DNA from: Dryas octopetala
Lineage: Eukaryota; Streptophyta; Magnoliopsida; Rosales; Rosaceae
Reading direction: 5' to 3'
Length of the DNA: 64,000 bases
Assembly (NCBI GenBank): GCA_963921425.1
Contig: OY992832.1
Location: 28,981,489-29,045,488 of the forward strand
Shown here: positions 1 to 10,449 of the stretch, piece after piece
How positions within the stretch are numbered: the first letter of the stretch is position 1
Layout: every line of letters starts with the position of its first letter
The notes under the pieces: model-generated
Databases searched by the model: none
The model's input: only the letters and a program-made list of their open reading frames with translations
Told to the model about the DNA's origin: nothing
Program-made: the position numbers and the translations under genes

Positions 1-1074
1 CTTGTTGGGCATCCTCAGGTCTTCTACACTATACTTCTTATGTTTCTATACTCGGTCTTTTGTCTAGTTTAATATCTTTCTTTGTTTTTACTCAAATTTG
101 TAAATATTAAGAACATCTTTCTGCTAGTCGGTAGGTATCTTTTTTGTGTTATATTTTTTAAACATGATTTTTAAGGACATTATGTTTGTTAGGGTTGTTT
201 TTGTAAACTTCTTATACTAATGGATTGGTTTTATTTAAAGCTATATATCTTTCGAAGTGTGTTTATACTAGATCTTGTGTGCACTTTAACTCTAATCCAA
301 CCTGTATTCTATCAAACAAGGTTTAACTCATTCTAAAGAACTTGGGAATATAATGCTTGCGATATAAGTATTATATTTCTAGAAATTTTACAATGGATGC
401 CGCTGTGATACTCTAGAACTAGGACTTCACAATGATTCACTTAGCTGATGAAGCATTGATAGCAGGATTATAGATAGAAGTAACAAATCGCGAGGTGTGT
501 TTAAAAACTGTGACTTTGAATGCATTCTTCTAATTTTTGTTTTATCAATTAAAGTTTTGTTTTGGTCCTCTATTTTGGTTCACAATCCCATTGGTAATTA
601 CCTTACGTTTATATAAGTCTTTAAATATATACAAATAAGAAGCTGAAGTTACTCATCTTTATATCTTCTTAAGAAACCCAATAATTTATCACCAACAAAG
701 GTGACAATCACTCAAAGTAGCCTTAATTTGAAGAGTTTTTTTTTAATCAATAATTTGAATAAGGTTAAGCTTTTCCATTTTTTTATGGATTTTATACCCA
801 TCAAGCTCATCAGCAGTAATCCTACTTATAGCCTTATAGGCGACCTTGGCTTTTGGGAATATCTGATTGATGCAACAAGTGAAAACCCACAACAAACATT
901 CAAAACCCAGATTCAAACTCATCAACCCTCTCCTATTGAAATTAGAACACAGATCCTCCAATGTGCCTACAGTTAACATGGTTAGAGAAAAGTAAGAGCC
1001 CCTACTGTTAATACTTGGTTAAGAAAGAGGAAGAGTCCCAAGCTGAATCCAGGTACTGTATCTCAAAAGCTTTT
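1..1074. other. AT-rich flank, no gene seen
   Basis: This is the 3' flank of the minus-strand gene that ends at 1075. I see no coding signal, RNA gene or transposon ends. The short overlapping ORFs at 701-979 have AT-rich composition and no family features. The 3' UTR of the gene must extend into this stretch, but no clear polyadenylation signal close to the stop could be chosen. Confidence 0.5.
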
Positions 1075-4000
1075 TTATGTCTTGGAAGATAGAGGGCTAT
1101 GCAGAGGGAAAACTGCTTTACTGTTCTGCCTCACCAACAACGAGGAGTTTCCGATGTCTTGAAAGGGTGATCTTTTCGGAGCTATAGGTGTTCTGTTGGT
1201 GCATGTGCCTGGTTTGTTTCTTCCATGAAGCAAAACCTCCCTTTCCTTGCTGCCATATTCTTTGGTACAATGATTTTCCTTCATGTGGCAAATCAGGACC
1301 CGCTTTTCCATTTCGTTTTGTGGATCTCGGGGATTAAGTGGTGAGCCATTTGCCCTCATTACTCTTGTGCTTTCTTCCTTCCTCAACCTATCAAGCTCTC
1401 CATGGAGCATAGACACTTGTGCTTCTAACTCCCTTGCTTTGCTTTCAGATGAAACAGCTTTCTGTCTCCATTCTTGCACCTAGAGAAGAAATATGAAATC
1501 TTCAGTTACTGAATTATTTGAGAAGATACTCAAAGTGATTATATAAAGTACGTTTGAGGCCTTCCAAGCATCATGAAATTGAAAAAGCCTTTCAATCCTT
1601 TTTCCGAATCATGCCTCTTCCAAGACTCAGCAGGTCCAAGAAAACAAAAAATCAAAACGAAAAAGACACAATGATGGTTGTCATAGGTGCAACAATTCAA
1701 ACTTATTACTTTTTCAGAAATAGATTCTCTTAACGTCAGCAGAGAAAGACTTGCCAGAGCAATGTGGCTGTCATATAGTGCCTGCCCGAAAAGCTAAGAG
1801 GATAGCCTCTTTAAGTAGCAGCTTGATCTAGATAGATGTACACTATTATTAAAACAAAGATAATCAGGTATGGAATCTTACAGAAGAGTGTAAGGATTGG
1901 ATCTGATAATCAGAATCCAGCGCTCGATCTTCCCAAAAGTCCCGAGATGCCTGCAATTCTTCCATCTCCTCCCTCACCTGCCCCAGCATCTCCTGCATCT
2001 GAGACCATTGCTCTGTCTCAGCTCGTACTTGCTCTACAATTCTTCGAACTATTGCCTTGCAACGTCCTGAGCACACATTCTCTTTATGAGACTCTTTCTC
2101 CTGCAGAACAAATTGTCTGACTTTTAACACAATCCCATCTCTGCTTTTTTTTTTTTTTTGATGAATCAACCAAAAGCACACATGGAGCAGTTGAATATCT
2201 TACAGAAATAGAGTGAATTTCACCTCAAACACAAATAAGAAAAATTCTTTTCCCTTTTGCTTTCTAAATAAGTCTAATTCCTTGCATTAGACTAGGCAAT
2301 GAACTAAAAAATAATAATAAAAAGAGAAGAAGCAAGGATTTGCCTTGTAAAATTGTTGTACCAAGGAAGAAGACAAATCGCTGAATTCAATTCTTTGCGA
2401 AGACGAGGCAGAACTGGCAACAGAATTGTTGGCTGTAGACAGTATAGAACCATACTCCTCCTTCATCCTCTCTAACAGCATCCCACTTGACAATCCCTCC
2501 ATTTTCCTTCTCAGAATCTCCACCTGCAGAGTCTTTTTAAAAGAACTAGATTAGGCAGTATAGTGATGCAAACAGTGAAATAAAACAATGCACAGCTTGG
2601 TTGTTGAGAACTTCCATCATTTGACAAATCTAAGACTACAGTCTCTTTTTCAAATTAAAGAACAAATTTAAATCGCCTAGTTGACACAAGCATGCACACA
2701 CGCACACACACATCAAAGTCATGGTTTCTTTTCTCTTTTGTTATTTTTTCAAAATATCTTGGAAACCAAATATAGAGTTAAGAACTTGAAGAGCAGTTTT
2801 GTGTATCAATAGCAAGATCAATGAAACTAGTTTGCAGGAAGGACGGATAATTCTTACATTGCTTTTGCCACTTGAAACTAACTTCTCATTTTCCCTATAG
2901 CTAGTTTTGATCGACAAGCTTGCTTCTGCCATCTCTCGGATCTCCTTCACGCATATCTCATCTGATGTTCCTCTAAACTTCTCAAGCTTTCTTTGAAGAA
3001 GATATGTTTCTTTATCAAAATTACTAGTGCTTTGAGCCTCCAAATCCTTGACTCCTAAATTCCTTTGCAACTTCTCTAGTTTCTCTGCCAATTGTTGAAT
3101 CCCTTCCTCCAATACCACACTTACATTCTTTCCTTCGCAAATCTTCCTTCTCCCCTGAAAACCAATCACACCATCAAACTTTGTCACAGACAAACCATAC
3201 AAAGTTATATTCTTTTTTTTTTTTTGGGATTGAGTAAACTTTATTGAATGAAAAACTAAGCAGAAGGGTTACAATCACTGTTTAACTGGGCAAGAAGCCA
3301 AGGGCGAGCCTCACAAAGTTATATTCTTAAAAAGAAAAGATTAAAAAAAAAAATCCCCATTGTTACTCATTCCAAAGAAAAAAATATTTTAAGCACATAT
3401 TAGTAGAATAACCAATAATAGAAGAACAAGATGGCTAAAGATTCAATATTTGCATGCTTTTCTTTCCCTATATTTCTTATTAAGCAAATGGAGACAATAT
3501 CACCAAGTGGTCCAAGAAACTGAAACAGCACAAAAGTTCAGATGTTGACAGTTTTTGAAAAGAAGAGCAACAAAAACATCGGCTTGAAACAAAGAAGCTG
3601 TAATATTTAAACCAGATAAATGTTTGTTTTCTACTCTTTTTACTGCTAATGAAACATAAGAGACGATAAAATAGTTCTGCTCTTGAAACCTAATATATAT
3701 ACTTCACGAATCCACAAACTTGTACCAGGCACAGCAATTTGAATTTGAGGTTACCATCATTTCCAAATGAGTTTTAAAACTTCAAGTATCTCTTTAAAGT
3801 TTAATCTACATTATGTCAAAGAAATAAATCGAGCCTGAACATCAGATAAGTTATTATCAAGAAAAGAATTTCAAAAACTCCCCCCTTATAATTCCTTCCT
3901 TTCCTTCTCCATTTTCTGAGCAAACAAATAGAACACCCTGTTTGATTTGTTACAAGTATTGTACCCTCACATAATTGAACACCTATCCTAAACACATTTC

Positions 4001-4142
4001 ACAGCTAGTACTGCCTTTCTCTTTAGTTCCAAACATGATCATTCAAAACATTATCTCCTTCTCAGCTTCACTTTCTTGCGTTTCCTCATCAGAAAAACAG
4101 ACCACTCAAAATCAATGAAAAAACCAAAAGAGAGATAGATTG

Positions 4143-4186
<44 letters not shown>

Positions 4187-4668
4187 CTAACATAAACAAG
4201 AGTTTGCACAGCTGATTTAAGAGTCTTCTCCATCTTGACTTTGGTCCTCTCCATCTTCTTAACCGCAATCTCCTTCTCCATTCTCAACAAATTGCACTCT
4301 GCCCTCAACATCTCAGCCTGAAACCTCCACTTCTCCTCTTCCACCGCCACCGCCACCTCATCACCACCACCGTCATTGTCTCCCTCTCTAACTCTCTCTC
4401 TCCTTCTCTCACCTTCCCCACCATACTCCAAAAGCACCAAGGGAATACTACTGGCTCTTAAAAAGGCTCGTTCTTGGTGAAAGAGGGTCTCCAGCTTGCC
4501 CTTGTTGTCCTTGTTGTTGGGGTCTCCTAAAGTGGGTTTTCCGAGAAGGCTCTTGGGAGCTCTCCGGCGAGGCCTGCGTGGCAGGTGGAGGATTCTTGGG
4601 GTTGGTGGTGGTGGTGGGTACTGCCATTTGGGTCTCCTTGTTGCTGTTACTGTTGTGGTAGATGGCAT
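1075..4668 (-). CDS. coiled-coil protein, five exons, unknown function
   Basis: This is the only ordinary host gene in the window. Proposed coding exons on the minus strand are 4668-4192, 3154-2858, 2523-2344, 2100-1882 and 1479-1075. All joins are phase 0 and together encode about 525 residues. Acceptors are clear (TTTTCAG, CTGCAG, CTGCAG, CTCTAG). Donors are GTTAGT, GTAAGA, GCAAAT (a GC donor; GTACAA slightly upstream is an in-frame alternative) and GTAAGA. The start is the first ATG in this frame. The N-terminus (about residues 1-40) is Pro/Arg-rich. A conserved-looking patch follows (KSLLGKPTLGDP, then LFHQERAFLR). From about residue 115 to 440 the protein is Glu/Lys/Leu-rich with heptad character, for example RFQAEMLRAECNLLRMEKEI and ELEAQVSMLHGELDRLRKEE, so a long coiled coil is likely. 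The tail is Ser/Pro-rich. I see no signal peptide, membrane segment or enzyme motif. The even phasing and splice signals make the gene model credible. I do not recognise the family, so no function is claimed. Confidence 0.8.
3215..3312 (-). mobile_element. 5'-truncated LINE in intron 1
   Basis: An insertion of about 98 bp begins with a T-run, which is a poly(A) tail on the minus strand. It is flanked by a perfect 16-bp direct repeat, ACAAAGTTATATTCTT, at 3199-3214 and 3313-3328. Read on the minus strand it ends with CAATAAAGTTTACTCAATCC and then A's, the usual look of a plant LINE 3' end. A long TSD, a poly(A) tail and 5' truncation are the signature of target-primed reverse transcription. 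It lies in the same orientation as the host gene and brings in an AATAAA polyadenylation-like signal. Confidence 0.75.
4155..4182. repeat. (AG)n microsatellite near splice donor
   Basis: About 14 AG units. On the gene strand this is a CT-rich run starting only a few bases inside intron 1, directly after the proposed donor at 4191. Confidence 0.9.
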
Positions 4669-4993
4669 TGCCTCTCACTCCCTTTCTCAGCTTGTCTTAT
4701 GAAGAACCAAACTAAAGAGTAAAGACACTAACTTTGTGTTTCTTTTTGGGTTTGAAAATGAAAGCTAGACGTTTGGCTTCGTTTGTGCCTTTGTGGGGTT
4801 TGGTTTGGAAGAGAGAGAGTGTGACTGAGTGAGTTTGTGTCTGAGAGAGAGAGAGAGAAAGAGAGCGTGCAACCTCGTAAAGGGCAAGAAACAGGGATTT
4901 CAAATGAAAGCTGCGGTTTGGTGTTCATTTTGTCTGGGCAAATTTATTTGGTCTACTTTCTATTGGACCTTATTTTCTTTTTATTTATTTTTT

Positions 4994-5458
4994 GAGAAAA
5001 ATTTATAAACATGACATATATTTTAATAGTTGTTTTATTTCAGGATATTAATTTTGATTCGTATTAATGAAGGACACATACTTTTATTTTGTGTCAATTA
5101 AGGACCTTATTTTATCTCAACTTTAGCCCGACATTAGACCCATCATAACTCCACCAAATTTAACAAACTTATATTTGGTTTAAAGTTATGCATCTCTTCT
5201 TTACAACCATATAAAGATCACTCAAATCGGACATCTACAACACTAGATGATTGGCTCAAAAGTAGAGTACCTGAAATTGTCCAATCAGACTTCTGGAAAA
5301 AAATTTAGAAAATTAGACAGTTTCGGGTACCCTACTTTGGAGCCGATTATCTGAAGTTGTAAAGATAAAAGTACGTGTCATTCATTAGCACAAAACAAAA
5401 TTAATGTCCTAAAATGAAACAATCATCAAAATACGTGTCCTGTTTATAAATTTTTCTC
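4994..5458. mobile_element. Mutator-like MITE, 9-bp TSD
   Basis: A 465-bp non-autonomous element with long imperfect terminal inverted repeats of about 100 bp or more. It starts GAGAAAAATTTATAAAC and ends with the matching GTTTATAAATTTTTCTC. It is bordered by TTATTTTTT at 4985-4993 and 5459-5467, a 9-bp duplication as expected for Mutator-like elements. The flank is low-complexity AT, so the TSD alone is weak, but the TIR is unambiguous. There is no coding capacity. An internal stretch (about 5160-5230) resembles the interior of the elements at 8925 and 31760. Confidence 0.75.
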
Positions 5459-5467
5459 TTATTTTTT

Positions 5468-5798
5468 TTTCATAGGAAGTTGAAAAGGATTTCATAGCCA
5501 TATTTAATGTTTGTACTTTGTTAGTTTGTACCTTATGTTATGACTAGCTTGTCCTTGCTTGTCAACAAACAAAGTTTGTTTCCTGGAACACAGTTTGTTT
5601 TCTGGAATTTTTTAGTTATGATATATGAAAAATCAATACTCACAAAAATGTTAATAATATAAGCAATCATTCACTAACGTGCTTTTCAAATTTAATTAAT
5701 TAATGATTGGTTTAAAAGTATTTCTCTCTATAATAATATTAAAGAGGTTTCAAATTTAAATCTTCTTCTTTGTTTCAAATATATATATATATATACAG
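5468..5798. other. AT-rich spacer, no gene seen
   Basis: AT-rich sequence ending in a (TA)n run at about 5779-5796. No gene or element ends are recognised. Confidence 0.5.
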
Positions 5799-6198
5799 TT
5801 TTTCTCTAAGGTAGACACTTTTGCCTTTTTTTTTTTTTGGTGAATTCTCGTTACCGAGCACTCGGTGATTATATCGAGCGCTCGGCAATGATTTTTTCAT
5901 AAAATCCGAGCGCTGCAACAAGCACTCGACACCGCTTCCTCCACCAATTTTGGAGGTACTTTTCTGACGGTTCACCTCATACCCTCCTAAGGTGTAAAAT
6001 AGGGTTTGTGGAGGCTGCATGTTAAGTTTTAACTCCGCTCAAAATCTCGGAGTTAAAACCTAACATAAAGCAGACAAACCAGTGCCGAGCTCTTGGGAAA
6101 AGAAGAAAAAGGAATTGTCGAGCACTCGGCAGCGGACCTAGTGTTCAGAGCTGGAAAACCATGAAAAAAAAATTGCAGGCGTCCTTTCTAAAGAAGGA
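5799..6198. mobile_element. GAGCGCTC-palindrome MITE, copy a
   Basis: About 400 bp with weak inverted ends (TTTTCTCTAAGGTAGACAC against the complement of CGTCCTTTCTAAAGAAGG). It carries several copies of a CGAGCGCTCGG-type palindrome near both ends. It has (TA)n on both sides, so no TSD can be defined. It matches copy b along its whole length. The superfamily is not assigned. Confidence 0.55.
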
Positions 6199-6221
6199 TT
6201 GTATATATATATATATATATT

Positions 6222-6598
6222 CAATTTTTTCTAGGACGGATGTGTACGCTTTTTTTTTTTTTTTTTGCGAAATCTCGTCACTGAGCACTCGATAATTGTA
6301 CCGAGCGCTCGGTAGTGATTTTTTCATAACATCCAAGTGCTGCAACAAACGCTCGGCACTGCTTCCTCCTCCGATTTTTTAGGGTACTTCTCCGACGATT
6401 CACCTCATACCCTCTTAGGGTGTAGACTGGGGCCGCCCAAAATCCTGAAGTTAAAACCTTACATAAAGCTAACAAACCAGTGCCTAGCTCTTGAGAGAAA
6501 AATCAAAAGGCATTGTCGAGCACTCAACAGCGGTACCAAGCGCTCGACACTGGAAATCATTGAAAAAAAAATTGCGGGTGTCCTCTCTAGAGAAGGAA
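6222..6598. mobile_element. GAGCGCTC-palindrome MITE, copy b
   Basis: A second diverged copy of the preceding element, in the same orientation. It has the same order of landmarks: poly-T near the left end, ACCGAGCGCTCGG, an interior with TTCACCTCATACCCTC, then a right end with CCTCTCTAGAGAAGG. It is also embedded in (TA)n. Confidence 0.55.
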
Positions 6599-6625
6599 TG
6601 TATATTTTATATATATATACAAGAA

Positions 6626-7016
6626 TGCTCTAAAACTAACTAGTTAGTAAGTTAATACAAAGCTAACCACCATGTTGGGCCCACCACACAATGTAATCTC
6701 AAAATTCGAACCGTTTATTTTTTAGGCCCTACTTCAAAGATCATCCCTGAAAAAAATCTCCAAATTCGGAAATCATTTAGTCATTTGATTATAAGTTTAT
6801 AACAACAACTATTTATATGCTTTTATCAAAAACACTGATCATCTATTTATTTGATCTCAATTAGATGACTAAATGATTTCCGATTTAGTTGATTTTTTGT
6901 AATGATGATCTTTGAAGTAAAATAATTGACGGTTCAGATTATGAGATTAGTTATGTGGTGGACCCAAAAGCATGGTTAGCTTCGTATTAACTTGCTAACT
7001 AGTTAGTTTTAGAGCA
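6626..7016. mobile_element. fold-back MITE with long TIRs
   Basis: This is almost a perfect hairpin. TGCTCTAAAACTAACTAGTT at the left is matched by AACTAGTTAGTTTTAGAGCA at the right, and pairing continues inward through GATGACTAAATGATTTCCGA. It lies in TA-rich sequence, so the TSD is unclear. The interior shares short motifs (AAGATCATCC, GAACCGTT) with the element at 58768 and with the CACTA repeat units at 22.6-25.5 kb. Confidence 0.75.
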
Positions 7017-7224
7017 CTGCTCTATATATATATATATATATTTGTCGTCTACGATTAATTCTCTAAGAGGAATGCTAGCTACTTTCTCTATACTATATTT
7101 TCTTTGACCTTCTCTCTTACTATTCTCATTACAGATCATCTTTATAAAAAATTAACTAAATCGGAAACCATCTGGATATATAATTGTTATGAAATAAACA
7201 GTTATTTGTTTATTTGAAAACAGT

Positions 7225-7425
7225 TATATATAGAGGACGTCTTCTCTAGTCTGCAAAAATCTCAGTGTTAAAACATAACATGCAGTCTTCACAAGCCTCA
7301 TTCTACATCCTAAAAAGGTATGAGATAAACCGTCGAAGAAGTACCCTAAAAAATCAACAAAGGAAGCGATGTCGAGCGCTTGTTGAAGCGCTCGACTGTT
7401 ATGAAAAAAAGAAAGTATAATTTGA
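7225..7425 (-). mobile_element. fragment of the GAGCGCTC MITE family
   Basis: An inverted, partial third copy. It carries CAAAAATCTCAGTGTTAAAAC, the GGTATGAG/AACCGTCG core seen inverted in copies a and b, and a GAGCGCTTGTTGAAGCGCTCG block. Both outer ends are eroded. Confidence 0.45.
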
Positions 7426-7665
7426 TGAAGCAGCCCACTTCATCAATCAGGATTTAAATAGTACAAGTGCCTTCTGAAGAGAGAAAGATGTAGAATACAA
7501 TTGTGAAGAGGACCATTCAATTAGAATATGATATCTCAATAAATCTGTTGTTGTAGGTACGACTAGGAACACTCATAATCTCAGATTTCAAGGGGAAAGG
7601 CATCTATCACTGAATTAATATTGTTAACCAAAAAAAAAAAAAATCACTCAATTAATATTGAAAAG

Positions 7666-7666
<1 letters not shown>

Positions 7667-7733
<67 letters not shown>
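7667..7733. repeat. (CT)n microsatellite
   Basis: About 33 uninterrupted CT units. A shorter (CT)n lies at about 7834-7852 beside a small local duplication (AAGTTGATT...CATTAAATA). Confidence 0.95.
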
Positions 7734-7735
<2 letters not shown>

Positions 7736-8924
7736 TCAAGGAAAAAAAGAGGAGACAAACGTGCAAAATCAGGCTTAATTTGAAAATAGCAAGCCCACTA
7801 AATGTTAATTGCCATCATTAAATAAGTTGATTATCTCTCTCTCTCTCTCTCTAAACAAGTTGATTGCCATCATTAAATAGTGGATGTGGCGAATCTGGAA
7901 CCATTTCTCCTCGATCTAAATGAGTTTAACCTAAATTTAGAATCATAAATTAATGAATGCCTACTAGATAAAAGGGACTAGACTAAAACCAAGCATTTCA
8001 AAGCATTTACTTATCAATATAAGTTTTTTAATTTATACATGCCTATGGTGACTTATATATTTTTTATTTTGTTATAAGGAAAGGCTAAAGAGGGAGAGGG
8101 AATTCGAATTATGATCTTCGGTATAAAGGTTAATGCTTTCGACTACTAAAACTACTAGCCTCGTATAACTTTTATAACTCCAAAATAAAAGAGGTATTAG
8201 CCTCCTACTCATAGTATAAATGCCATGTAAAAAAAATGTACTTTTACATTAAATATTAGATTACTTTTTCATAGTATAGCTCCAAGCCTCCAACGGTACC
8301 ATGCTAGTGCAAATAAGTGCCTAAAAGTTTCATGACCAATTGACCACAAACTAAGGGAAAGTGATTTTTTTTTTTTTTTTCTACGAAGGAAAAGTGATTA
8401 TATATTACACTTTAAGTAGTTTCATACATTTCATCGTATAAGTGTTTTTTCACATAAAGAAATTGTAAGAAACTCAAAGAATACAGCATTCCTATTTCAT
8501 TTTTTGAAAACCCTAGGAATGTAATTAAAAGGGTTTTTTTTTTTTAGTTCAATTTAGAAATTAAGCTGATAACTCAGCCCACTTGTTAAAGAAAATTTCA
8601 GCTCGATCCACTTTAATGAGAAGCGTGCGACACGAAAGTCACCGAGCGCTCAACAATTGTCATTGTGCGACAGTAACAATTTGAATTGCAAAAAACATTT
8701 GTTGTATAGTCTTAATAATTGTCACTATGCAACAGTGGTAATTTGCTCAGTTCAAAAAAAAAAAAAAAACTCCATTGAGCGCTCGACGCCAAAAACACGG
8801 AACAGACATAACGTGGGCTTTATTTGTACAAAGTAGATTTATTTATCATTGCAACTTTTTAAGTGGGTTTGTTTATCATTAAAGGTTTTATTTAATTTTT
8901 AGAGACATAAATAATATAAGAATA
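7734..8924. other. no gene; palindromic relics
   Basis: AT-rich sequence with no coding signal. At about 8570-8830, AGCCCAC...GTGGGCT marks the edges of a stretch with GAGCGCTC at 8643 and GAGCGCTCG at 8776, and two diverged TTGTCAYTRTGCRACAGT repeats at 8658 and 8711. It may be another relic of the 5.8-7.4 kb palindrome family. Its ends are not clear enough to call an element. Confidence 0.4.
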
Positions 8925-9514
8925 GAGGAAATTACAAATTTGGTCCACTTATTTTATACCTAGTTCAATTTTGGTCCACGATTTTTTTTTAAAATTATGT
9001 TTGCTCTACTAATTGTTCCACTTGTTCAATAAAGGTCCAGTCTGAAATTTTAGTTTTGGGGTTTATGATTTTAAATCCTTTGGGTTGTGTTTTCTTCAAT
9101 TATAATTGAAGTATAAGTTATATTTCATCATTTCTTAGTCATAGGAACCAATTTGGAGTATTAGAATCGAAGAGAATTGAAGTTGGGTAAGTTTGAAAAT
9201 CTGAAAATTTTATGGGAAAAATTAGTTGTTTCGGAAACTATACTTTGAGGTTAATTATCTTGAGTTTTAGAACTCCAATTTGAATGATCTTTATATGGGT
9301 GTAAAGAGGAGATGCATGGCTTTAAAACAAGTATATGTTTGCTAAATTTGGATAAGATTTGATAGGGTAAAATGTGGGCCAAATTTGAGAAAACAAATCT
9401 AGACATTTATTGAACAAGTGAAATAATTAATGGACCAAAACAGAACTTAAAAACGATTGTAGACCAAAATTGAACTAGCTATACAATAAGTAGACTAAAT
9501 CTGTAATTTCCTCT
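8925..9514. mobile_element. Mutator-like MITE, 9-bp TSD
   Basis: A 590-bp element starting GAGGAAATTACAAATTTGGT and ending with the complement-like CTAAATCTGTAATTTCCTCT. The TIRs are about 150 bp and imperfect. It is flanked by perfect ATAAGAATA duplications at 8916-8924 and 9515-9523. The same family lies at 31760-32308 with its own perfect 9-bp TSD. It has no ORF. Confidence 0.85.
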
Positions 9515-9523
9515 ATAAGAATA

Positions 9524-10441
9524 TAATCATTGTTAAATGAAGTTAAACTCAAGCAAAGGAATGAAAATCACGATTTTTTTTTTTTTGGCAAATGTAAGTA
9601 TTCTTTTGGGGATTTTGAATATTAAAGTTATGTCATTTCCAAATGCACTTCGCAAACAAGAGAAGTGAATCTCATACTCATTTCATTCTTTTATTTTTAT
9701 TTAGATTTTAAGATCAACAAAATGGAAAAAAAAAATATTCAAACGAATAGGAATGTAAAGTGAAAGTGTGAAACAAACAATAATTTAATGTAAAGGAGTG
9801 CACTTGAAGCCACTTTTTGAGTGTTAATGTCGTTCTTTTAAAAATAAAATAATAATATAACTCAAACTATGATTTGAATTTAAAATTTTATTTTTTTTTC
9901 TAAAGATTTTTGTGGTATAGTTATTCCACCTAAAGTAAATTAGCAAAAAATCACAAAAAAATTATAAGTTTTACTCATAAACTCATATAAAAGATCTATT
10001 TATGTTTAAAAATAAATTTTTTTCTTGACGCCGTATGTAACCCTCATAGAGTTACACTTTATTTTGTTATGATGCGGAATGTAACTCTTGTAGAGTTATA
10101 CTTTATAATTTCATAAAATTACACTTTTTTGAATGATGTAATATTGTTTTAAGGTTTAACGATTTAGAGTGTAAATTTTATGACTTCATATTTAGGGTTT
10201 TAGAACTTTAGCCTTAAATTCTAAAGACTATATTATAAACACTAAACTCTCAAAAGAATTCAAAAAAATTAAACTAAAACTTGAGTATATGCTTGAATAC
10301 CTTACTTGGGTATGCTTGAGTTTGAATAGTATTAAATGTTGCATACTTGATATTTTTGAAATTGTGCTTTAGAAATTTTTTTGTGACTTATAAATAAATA
10401 GATTAGACGTTTGAGTTTATAACTAAAAAAGATTGCATGTT
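9524..10441. other. AT-rich spacer, no gene seen
   Basis: AT-rich, low-complexity DNA with no coding signal or element termini. Two short similar stretches (GAGTTACACTTTATTTTG and GAGTTATACTTTATAATT, about 10,040-10,110) look like a small local duplication. Confidence 0.5.
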
Positions 10442-10449
10442 GTGGTATT

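Noticed and set aside
4448-4928. Additional ORFs overlapping exon 1 and the upstream region of the host gene
   Set aside because: Alternative frames of CT/CCA-rich sequence; the spliced frame has better support from exon phases.
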